Positions 1 through 5,644 of a stretch of DNA of 8,968 nucleotides are shown here, piece after piece. The position numbers and the translations under genes were made by a program. Below the pieces are notes generated by a model. That model saw only the letters and a list, made by a program, of their open reading frames with translations, searched no databases and was not told the origin of the DNA. Source of the DNA: Flavobacteriales bacterium UBA3431 (GTDB lineage Bacteria > Bacteroidota > Bacteroidia > Flavobacteriales > Schleiferiaceae); assembly GCA_002381225.1 (NCBI GenBank), contig DFSS01000037.1:8762-17729 (forward strand). The letters are read 5' to 3'. The first letter of the stretch is position 1. Every line of letters starts with the position of its first letter.

Positions 1-18
1 TAGAGGGCTGGAGCACTA

Positions 19-116
19 GAAAGCTCGCGCTTTGCGCTGTGGCGTCGTCGTTTAAACGTTTAATCTCTTTTACCCTCAAATTGTGGTGTGGAACTTCGCT
101 GCGCGCAGGAGCTTTC
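19..116. repeat. Imperfect inverted repeat downstream of scoB
   Basis: The arm GAAAGCTCGCGC at 19-30 is matched in inverted orientation by GCGC-AG-GAGCTTTC at 103-116, giving 12 pairs with a 2-nt bulge around a more AT-rich centre of about 70 bp. The centre contains the perfect 12-bp palindrome TTAAACGTTTAA (52-63), which overlaps GTTTAAAC (50-57). A smaller alternative stem, AAAGC/GCTTT, lies at 20-33 on the minus strand with a GCGA loop, but no T-tract follows it. The element begins about 25 bp past the scoB stop, so it could be a 3' structure of that operon, a small dispersed repeat, or chance. The rest of 1-141 holds no recognisable gene. Confidence 0.3.
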
Positions 117-141
117 CTTTGATTTGCTGATCCCTAGCCTC

Positions 142-804
142 CTAGCCAAGCACCATCTCCGGGATCTCGCCTTCCACGACTAAACGGCCAGCGGTTTTGG
201 CGACGATTTCTTCGACGGAGACACCAGGAGCCCGCTCGAGAAGGATGAAGCCACGCTCAGGGTCAACGTCGAGGACAGCGAGGTCCGTGACGATTTTTTT
301 GACGCAGCCTACGCCCGTCAGGGGCAGGGTACAGGCGGGAAGGACTTTGGACTCCCCGGCACGGTTCGTGTGCTGCATGGCGACGATGATGTTCTCGGCG
401 CTGGCGACCAGATCCATGGCACCGCCCATGCCTTTGACCATCTTGCCAGGAATTTTCCAGTTGGCAATGTCGCCCGTTTCGGACACTTCCATGGCGCCGA
501 GGACGGTGAGCTGGACTTTTTGGGCTCGAATCATACCAAATGAGGTGGCGCTATCGAAGAAGCTAGCACCAGGTAGGGCTGTGATGGTTTGCTTGCCGGC
601 ATTGATGAGGTCGGCGTCTTCGTCGCCTTCAAATGGGAAGGGACCCATGCCGAGGATGCCGTTTTCGGACTGGAATTCGACGTCGATGCCGTCCGGAATG
701 TAGTTGGCGACCAAGGTGGGGATGCCGATGCCCAGGTTGACGTACCAGCCGTCCTGGAGCTCTTGTGCAATGCGTTGTGCGATGCCGTTTTTGTCAAGTG
801 CCAT
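142..804 (-). CDS. scoB: 3-oxoacid CoA-transferase subunit B
   Basis: This 220-residue protein is the beta subunit of succinyl-CoA:3-ketoacid (acetoacetate) CoA-transferase. With ScoA it moves CoA from succinyl-CoA to acetoacetate in the cytoplasm, feeding acetoacetyl-CoA to thiolase. The family hallmarks are visible: the NLGIGIPT loop at residues 23-30, the QSENGILGMGP segment at 45-55 carrying the expected catalytic glutamate (Glu47), the GMGGAMDL segment near 125-132, and the MQHTNRAGESK segment near 143-153. The length is normal for a separate B subunit. The ATG at 804 lies 11 bp after the scoA stop, so the two are surely co-transcribed. No Shine-Dalgarno sequence is visible. The stop lies in a small tandem repeat of CCTAGCC (133-139 and 141-147). 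A close alternative is a butyrate- or acetate-acetoacetate CoA-transferase, since the substrate cannot be fixed from sequence alone. Confidence 0.95.
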   Translation of the reverse strand: MALDKNGIAQRIAQELQDGWYVNLGIGIPTLVANYIPDGIDVEFQSENGILGMGPFPFEGDEDADLINAGKQTITALPGASFFDSATSFGMIRAQKVQLTVLGAMEVSETGDIANWKIPGKMVKGMGGAMDLVASAENIIVAMQHTNRAGESKVLPACTLPLTGVGCVKKIVTDLAVLDVDPERGFILLERAPGVSVEEIVAKTAGRLVVEGEIPEMVLG

Positions 805-815
805 GTCGGATGGGT

Positions 816-1517
816 TTAGGCGCGCGGACGGACCGTGCGTTGTTCAATGCGTTTCTCAAAATGACCTCCCTGGAAGATGCGATGGACAAATATGCCCGGC
901 ACGTGAATGCTATTGGGGTCGAGGGTGCCGGCGGGAACCAGTTCTTCCACTTCTGCAATTGTGATTCGGCCGGCCATGGCCATCATGGGGTTGAAATTTC
1001 GGGCCGTACCCTTGAAAACGAGGTTGCCCGCTTCGTCGCCCTTCCAGGCCTTGACAAAGGCGAATTGCGCGTCAAAGGCGTGCTCTAAAATGTGTGGCTT
1101 GCCGTTGAAGATTCGTACCTCCTTGCCTTCCGCGACTTCGGTGCCATAGCCGGCGGGGGTATAGAAGGCGGGGATGCCAGCTCCTGCGGCGCGGCAACGC
1201 TCGGCAAGGGTGCCCTGAGGGATAAGTTCGACTTCGAGCTCGCCCGAAAGCATTTGACGTTCAAATTCGTCGTTTTCGCCCACGTAGGAGCTGATCATTT
1301 TGCGCACTTGGCGCGTTTCCAGCAAAAGGCCCAGCCCAAAGCCGTCCACGCCAGCGTTATTAGAAATGCAGGTGAGGCCGGTTACGCCCGAGGCTCGCAC
1401 GGCCGCTATCGCGTTTTCGGGGATGCCGCATAGGCCGAAGCCGCCAAACATGACGGTCATGCCGTCTTGGAGGCCTTCGATGGCGGCAGTTGCATGGGGG
1501 ACTACTTTTCGAATCAT
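816..1517 (-). CDS. scoA: 3-oxoacid CoA-transferase subunit A
   Basis: This 233-residue protein is the alpha subunit of the CoA-transferase whose beta subunit is encoded just downstream. The signature GGFGLCGIPEN is at residues 25-35, followed by SNNAGVDGFGLGLLL (52-66), ELIPQGTLAERCRAAGAGIP (97-116), the FYTPAGYGT segment (118-126) and NFNPMMAMA near 174-182. All are typical of the alpha subunit. The reading frame is open further upstream, into the end of the penicillin-binding protein gene, but that extension is unlike the family. The ATG at 1517, giving the usual MIRKV-type N-terminus, is therefore the start. It lies 10 bp after the upstream stop, so scoAB look like the tail of a longer operon. 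No Shine-Dalgarno sequence is visible. The exact acyl-CoA substrate is inferred from the family, not seen. Confidence 0.95.
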   Translation of the reverse strand: MIRKVVPHATAAIEGLQDGMTVMFGGFGLCGIPENAIAAVRASGVTGLTCISNNAGVDGFGLGLLLETRQVRKMISSYVGENDEFERQMLSGELEVELIPQGTLAERCRAAGAGIPAFYTPAGYGTEVAEGKEVRIFNGKPHILEHAFDAQFAFVKAWKGDEAGNLVFKGTARNFNPMMAMAGRITIAEVEELVPAGTLDPNSIHVPGIFVHRIFQGGHFEKRIEQRTVRPRA

Positions 1518-1527
1518 GAGGAAAGGC

Positions 1528-3810
1528 TTAATTGTATTCAGACGCTTCTTCGCGGAGTTCGGCGCTTTCGGACAAATAGGTGGCGCAGTCGAGAGGGATG
1601 GTGATAGGGCCAGTAGGACGATCAAATGCGTCCCGACGAATGCCCAAGTCTGGATTTGCGTAGACGGATTTCATATAGAGCGCCCAGATCGGCAAGGCCG
1701 TGGTAGCCCCCTGTCCATACGTCGTCGAACCAAAGTGTGCGGAGCGGTCTTGGCATCCCGTCCAAACGGCGGTGATAAGGTTTGGCACCATGCCAACAAA
1801 CCATCCGTCCGAGTTATTTTGGGTCGTTCCCGTCTTACCGGCAATGGGGTTGTCAAAGCCATAGGGGTAGCCTGTAACGTAACTACCATAGCCAGCACCC
1901 GTATGGCGGAGGCGCACCCCGGTTCCACTTTGGGTCACACCTTGGAGGAGGTTGACCATCGTGTATGCCACTTCGGGCGAGAACACTTCGCGGGTTTCGG
2001 GAGCAAATTCATCCAAAACGACGCCGTTTTTGTCTTCGATGCGAAGGAGGACAATCGGCTCCGTGTAGAGACCCTGATTGCCGAAGGCGGTGTAGGCGCC
2101 GGCCAGCTCATAGATGCTCAAATCCACGGTTCCCAGGGCGATGGAGGGCACCTCCGGGATGTCGGAAGTGACGCCCAGGGCCTTTGCCATTTGAATGACA
2201 GGACGGGGGCCAATTTGCTTCATCAAGTATGTCGTGACCGTATTCACCGAACCGGCGATGGCCTGCTTCAAGGTGAGTACCCCGCCATATTCATCGTCTG
2301 AATTGGAGGGACACCAGGGTTCGGTCAGCCCAAACTGTCCCGCTTCGATACAGGTTTGAATATTGGGAACCTGCATGCAAGGGGAATACTTCTTGTCTGC
2401 AATGGCGGCGGCGTAGACAAAGGGTTTGAAGGTCGATCCGACCTGGCGGCGCCCTTGCTTGACTGCGTCATACTTGAAGTGGCGGAAGTCGACACCGCCT
2501 ACCCATGCTTTAATAAAGCCGGTTTGGGGCTCAACGCTCAAAAGCCCTGCTTGGTAAACGCTCTTGTAGTATTGGATCGAGTCCCAAGGACTGAGCACGG
2601 TATCGAGATCGCCGCCCCAGGCAAAGATCTTCATCTCGCGGGGCGTCTTGAACTCCTTCACGATGCGCGCGTCAGACCAGCCTGAATCGCGGTAATGCCG
2701 AAAGCGCGGCGTTTGGCGCATTGCGCGGGCAATGATTTTTTGGCCTTCCGCATAAGAATCTCCGCCTTGGAAGTAAAAGGGGCCGGCCTTGCGTTTTGAA
2801 ATCTGCTGGAAAAAGAGACCCTGCAGATTGGTGAGATGGCGCTCCATGGACTCTTCCGCCATGCGTTGCATCCGGCTGTCAATGGTTGTATAGATCTTTA
2901 GGCCGTCCGTGTAAAGGTTGTAGGTGCCGCCGTCGGGTTTGGGGTGCTCCGCAATCCATTCTTTCATGTAGGCACGGATGTATTCGCGGAGGTAGGGAGC
3001 CAAACCTTGGTCGTGCCCTTGGCGCTGGAAATCAAGGACAAGAGGCAAAGCGACAAGGCTATCGGCTTCTTCTTCCGTGAGGAAATCATTGCGCTCCATT
3101 TGACGCAGAACGGTGTTGCGGCGGGCCAACGCGACATCTTGGCGGTCCGCTTTGGCCGGGTTATATGACCAGGGATTCTTGAACATTCCGACCAACATAG
3201 CGGCCTCTTCGATGGTCAATTCCGCGGGCACTTTTCCAAAATAAACATTGGCTGCATTGTGGATCCCCACGCCCTGGTACAAGAAGTCAAATTGGTTGAA
3301 GTACATCGCGATGATCTCCTCCTTGGAATAGTTGCTTTCCAACCGAAGGGAGATGACCCACTCTTTGAGTTTTTGGAGAACGCGGGAGAAGATGTTGCTA
3401 GAACCCTCGCCGTGGAACATTTGCTTTGCTAGCTGCTGAGTGATGGTAGACCCGCCACCGCCCGAACCCAGGGTGACGACAGCCCGGCCCAAACTCCGAA
3501 AATCAATGCCCGCATGGTCTCGGTAGCGCTCGTCCTCCGTAGCAATCAAGGCGTTGACCAAGTGAGGAGGCAATTCGGTGTAGTCGGCATGTACCCGATT
3601 TTCCATAAAAAAGGTGCCGATTTGCTTGCCGTCTGCGGAAAGGATTTCGGTCGCCAAAAAGCTTTTAGGGTTGGCAATTTCTTCCGTGGAGGGCAGTTCG
3701 CCAAAGAGCCCGGCCCAGGTCAAGAGCAACGCAAGGATTAGCGCGAGTGGGCTGCCCAGGACGAAAATCCAGAAATACTTTACGTAGGAGCGAAAGTCGG
3801 TCGACGCCAT
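1528..3810 (-). CDS. mrcA: Class A penicillin-binding protein (PBP1A)
   Basis: This 760-residue bifunctional peptidoglycan synthase polymerises glycan strands and cross-links peptides at the outer face of the inner membrane. One membrane anchor spans about residues 14-36. The family 51 glycosyltransferase domain follows, with ATEDERYRDHAGID (90-103, catalytic Glu92), GGSTITQQLAKQMF (119-132) and the EEIIAMYFNQ segment (164-173). A linker of about 190 residues leads to the transpeptidase domain, which has SxxK as STFK (459-462, nucleophile Ser459), SxN as SVN (521-523) and KTG (659-661). All catalytic motifs are intact and the length is normal for Bacteroidota. The ATG at 3810 is preferred: it starts 1 nt after the gldH stop (TAA-C-ATG), indicating translational coupling. 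A TTG start at 3834 would add eight residues and overlap gldH. The symbol follows the E. coli homologue. Confidence 0.95.
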   Translation of the reverse strand: MASTDFRSYVKYFWIFVLGSPLALILALLLTWAGLFGELPSTEEIANPKSFLATEILSADGKQIGTFFMENRVHADYTELPPHLVNALIATEDERYRDHAGIDFRSLGRAVVTLGSGGGGSTITQQLAKQMFHGEGSSNIFSRVLQKLKEWVISLRLESNYSKEEIIAMYFNQFDFLYQGVGIHNAANVYFGKVPAELTIEEAAMLVGMFKNPWSYNPAKADRQDVALARRNTVLRQMERNDFLTEEEADSLVALPLVLDFQRQGHDQGLAPYLREYIRAYMKEWIAEHPKPDGGTYNLYTDGLKIYTTIDSRMQRMAEESMERHLTNLQGLFFQQISKRKAGPFYFQGGDSYAEGQKIIARAMRQTPRFRHYRDSGWSDARIVKEFKTPREMKIFAWGGDLDTVLSPWDSIQYYKSVYQAGLLSVEPQTGFIKAWVGGVDFRHFKYDAVKQGRRQVGSTFKPFVYAAAIADKKYSPCMQVPNIQTCIEAGQFGLTEPWCPSNSDDEYGGVLTLKQAIAGSVNTVTTYLMKQIGPRPVIQMAKALGVTSDIPEVPSIALGTVDLSIYELAGAYTAFGNQGLYTEPIVLLRIEDKNGVVLDEFAPETREVFSPEVAYTMVNLLQGVTQSGTGVRLRHTGAGYGSYVTGYPYGFDNPIAGKTGTTQNNSDGWFVGMVPNLITAVWTGCQDRSAHFGSTTYGQGATTALPIWALYMKSVYANPDLGIRRDAFDRPTGPITIPLDCATYLSESAELREEASEYN

Positions 3811-3811
3811 G

Positions 3812-4291
3812 TTACTCGGTCTTTTCTTCTTCAATGGTCAAGGCAAAATCCCGGATGCCCCGCAAGGGCTCGTCGCGCATGCCATGTTGGAAGCGGAAAC
3901 GATAGATGCCCCGTTTTGGGAAGCGCAATCCGGCTTGTTTGTAAGGAAGGTTCAAGGTCTTAAGGGCGCCAATTCCTGTGCCATACCAGGTTCCTTGGGC
4001 ATCGGCGAGGCGAACCTCCACGGTGTCTTGGTATTCAGACTGCTGGGCCGAACGAATCTCTCGGAAGAGATACAAGTTGCTGTAGGGATAGTCGGACGTG
4101 TGGCGAACTTGAAAGTCCACGCGGTAGACGGCCAGCGTATCCTGGATGTCCACATCCACGACAATGGCACTATCGGCGTACCATGTGTCCTCAGAAAAGG
4201 ACGTGACAGACTGAACTAAGGGGGCCTCTTGGCAGCCGACCAACACCAAAAGGGGGCCTAGCCACCACGCGTTATTGTTTTGCCGGGCCAT
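3812..4291 (-). CDS. gldH: Gliding motility lipoprotein GldH
   Basis: GldH is a lipoprotein needed for gliding in Flavobacterium johnsoniae and linked there to the type IX secretion/gliding apparatus; its precise biochemical role is not settled. The chosen ATG at 4291 gives 159 residues, the usual family length, with a short signal peptide ending in the lipobox LVGC and the lipidated cysteine at position 20. Family-like segments are VDIQDTLAVYRVDFQVRHT (47-65), DYPYSNLYLF (67-76), GTWYGTGIGALK (100-111) and FPKRGIYRFRFQHGMRD (124-140). In-frame starts at 4309 and 4339 would put extra polar residues before the signal peptide and are less likely. The first 20 nt overlap the 3' end of the RicT-like gene, and the stop is 1 nt from the penicillin-binding protein start, so expression is probably coupled on both sides. 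Confidence 0.93.
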   Translation of the reverse strand: MARQNNNAWWLGPLLVLVGCQEAPLVQSVTSFSEDTWYADSAIVVDVDIQDTLAVYRVDFQVRHTSDYPYSNLYLFREIRSAQQSEYQDTVEVRLADAQGTWYGTGIGALKTLNLPYKQAGLRFPKRGIYRFRFQHGMRDEPLRGIRDFALTIEEEKTE

Positions 4292-5489
4292 GGTCTGATC
4301 GAGGCGCATTTTGGGGTTTACGGCCGCGGTTTCCGCCACCTTGACCTCTTTGAGAGCGATTCTTGCCGCCGCGTTTGCGGTTTTTGCCTCCGCCTTCTCC
4401 TTTTGGGCGATCGAACCGCGTCAGGCTGTCCTCTTCGGGCTGAATCATTTCGGGCTCGGTCGAAATCACGGCGGGTTGAACTTCTTTTTCTTCCAGCGAC
4501 GCAGGCTCTTCGCCTTTTTGGTTCAGGGCAACCATCTCCGAAAAATCTTCCGCCCGCATGGCGACCCATCGGCCAGGCTCATCTTTATAGGCGAGCCAAA
4601 CCATGCCTGTGAGGATGTCCATTTTTTGAACTTCCGCCTTGCCTTTTTTGGTTTTCACCCGCTGGGCCTTCGGGAAGGCTTTGAGTGCTTCAGCGTATTG
4701 GTCCAATTCATAGTTGAGGCAGCACTTCAGCTTGCCACAGTTGCCGGCTAGTTTGGTCGGATTCAGACTGAGTTGCTGGTAGCGGGCTGCCGAGGTCGAA
4801 ACGGATCGGTAATCCTTGAGCCATGTGCTGCAGCAGAGTTCTCGACCACAACTGCCAATTCCGCCTAGGCGGCCCGCTTCCTGGCGTGCTCCGACTTGGC
4901 GCATTTCGACGCGAAGTCCAAAAGTGCTGGACATTTCGCGAATGAGTGCCCGAAAATCTACGCGCGCATCGGCCGTGTAGTAGAAGGTGGCGCGGGCGCC
5001 ATCTCCTTGGCACTCCACATCCGAAATCTTCATCTCCAAAGCGTGTTGGGTGGCCATGGTGCGCGCACGAAGCATCAAATCGTTCTCGCGGTCGCGGGCC
5101 TCTTTCCAACGGTCCAAATCCCGTTGCGAGGCCTTGCGGTAAATTACCAAAGGATTTTCTTGGGCGGGATCGGCTTGGGCTTTGCGCATTTGGATGCGCA
5201 CAAGCTCACCGGTCACGGAGATGGTTCCCACATCGTGGCCCCCGTGTGGGGTGCTCACAGTGACCGCTTCCCCGGCATGCAAGGAAAGGGGCTCGGTGAG
5301 TTTGTAAAAATCTTTGCGGCCGTGCTTGAAACGAACCTCCACCCAAGGGAACGCCTCCTCCCCAGCCGGGAGGGCCATATTGGAGAGCCAATCGAAGACG
5401 TTGTATGCGTTGCAACCCCCTGTTCCACAGGAGCCATTGCTCTTGCATCCATTGGGAACGCCCCCGGTTGAACATGTACTGCAGCCCAT
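4272..5489 (-). CDS. ricT: PSP1-domain RicT-like iron-sulfur protein
   Basis: This 405-residue protein belongs to the PSP1/RicT (YaaT) family. In Bacillus subtilis, RicT works with RicA and RicF as an iron-sulfur complex that affects RNase Y-dependent mRNA processing; the role in Bacteroidota is unknown. The N-terminus, with Cys3, 6, 15, 21 and 26 followed by VFDWLSNMALP (31-41), is characteristic of the Bacteroidota form. The PSP1 core follows, including CGRELCCSTWL (214-224) and NCGKLKCCLNYE (250-261), whose cysteines are candidate cluster ligands. After about residue 325 the protein becomes acidic, then ends in a Gly/Arg/Lys-rich, probably disordered tail (about 361-405). The ATG at 5489 lies 4 bp after a TATCTTCG promoter-like element, suggesting a very short or absent leader. 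It is the first gene of the minus-strand operon. The symbol reflects family membership, not proven function. Confidence 0.88.
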   Translation of the reverse strand: MGCSTCSTGGVPNGCKSNGSCGTGGCNAYNVFDWLSNMALPAGEEAFPWVEVRFKHGRKDFYKLTEPLSLHAGEAVTVSTPHGGHDVGTISVTGELVRIQMRKAQADPAQENPLVIYRKASQRDLDRWKEARDRENDLMLRARTMATQHALEMKISDVECQGDGARATFYYTADARVDFRALIREMSSTFGLRVEMRQVGARQEAGRLGGIGSCGRELCCSTWLKDYRSVSTSAARYQQLSLNPTKLAGNCGKLKCCLNYELDQYAEALKAFPKAQRVKTKKGKAEVQKMDILTGMVWLAYKDEPGRWVAMRAEDFSEMVALNQKGEEPASLEEKEVQPAVISTEPEMIQPEEDSLTRFDRPKGEGGGKNRKRGGKNRSQRGQGGGNRGRKPQNAPRSDHGPAKQ

Positions 5490-5493
5490 AGAG

Positions 5494-5501
5494 CGAAGAT
5501 A
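5494..5501 (-). promoter_or_regulatory. Putative -7 element of the ricT operon
   Basis: On the minus strand, TATCTTCG (5501 to 5494) matches the Bacteroidota -7 consensus TAnnTTTG at all but one defined position. Its last base is 5 nt upstream of the A of the ricT ATG at 5489, so transcription would begin at or within a base or two of the start codon. I see no clear TTG or TTTG -33 element at the expected distance. The call rests on the consensus and on the matching arrangement at porZ. Confidence 0.5.
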
Positions 5502-5534
5502 GCATTTATCTAGGGCCCTTATGGGATGAAAACG

Positions 5535-5560
5535 AGGCCATTTTCTGGGAAAATGGGCCT
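5535..5560. promoter_or_regulatory. Hairpin or operator in the divergent promoter
   Basis: AGGCCATTTTC (5535-5545) pairs with GAAAATGGGCCT (5549-5560) across a 3-nt loop, giving 11 base pairs with one bulged G at 5557. Its core TTTTC-TGG-GAAAA (5541-5553) is a perfect inverted repeat. It lies about 45-70 bp upstream of ricT and 85-110 bp upstream of porZ. Because both flanking genes point away from it, it is not a terminator for either. A binding site for a dimeric regulator is the simplest reading; a structured leader of a longer porZ transcript is another. The short palindrome AGGGCCCT also occurs nearby at 5512-5519. Confidence 0.45.
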
Positions 5561-5632
5561 TAAAACCGCCCGTGGAGCGTATTTATTTTGGAGAAAGTCG
5601 GGCGACATGCCGCGATTCCTTTCGCCAAAATG

Positions 5633-5640
5633 CATCTTTG
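5633..5640 (+). promoter_or_regulatory. Putative -7 element of porZ-recO
   Basis: CATCTTTG (5633-5640) differs from TAnnTTTG only at its first base, and its last G is 5 nt before the A of the porZ ATG at 5645. The spacing is exactly that seen at ricT on the other strand. No convincing -33 TTG is visible about 20 bp upstream. A second, less canonical candidate is TATTTTG at 5584-5590, which would leave a leader of about 50 nt. Confidence 0.45.
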
Positions 5641-5644
5641 TTCT

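Noticed and set aside
20..33. Possible intrinsic terminator for the scoB transcript
   Set aside because: The stem is only 5 bp, lies more than 100 bp from the stop and has no T-tract, so I do not call it a terminator.
3..122. Plus-strand frame open at the left edge, about 39 codons ending TGA at 120-122
   Set aside because: It shows no recognisable family and sits across palindromic, repeat-like DNA. It could be the end of a gene from the left, but nothing supports that.
1300..2301. Long plus-strand open frame of 333 codons
   Set aside because: It is antisense to the end of the penicillin-binding protein gene and the start of scoA, whose protein motifs are unmistakable. Its translation shows no domain or motif, so it is a shadow of GC-rich coding DNA.
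3811..3834. TTG start for the penicillin-binding protein at 3834
   Set aside because: The ATG at 3810 gives a normal cytoplasmic segment before the membrane anchor and the tight TAA-C-ATG junction. The TTG lies in the gldH coding end.
4708..5109. Minus-strand open frame of 133 codons inside the RicT-like gene
   Set aside because: It is a frame-shifted reading of the same DNA, rich in Arg, Pro and His, with no family motif.
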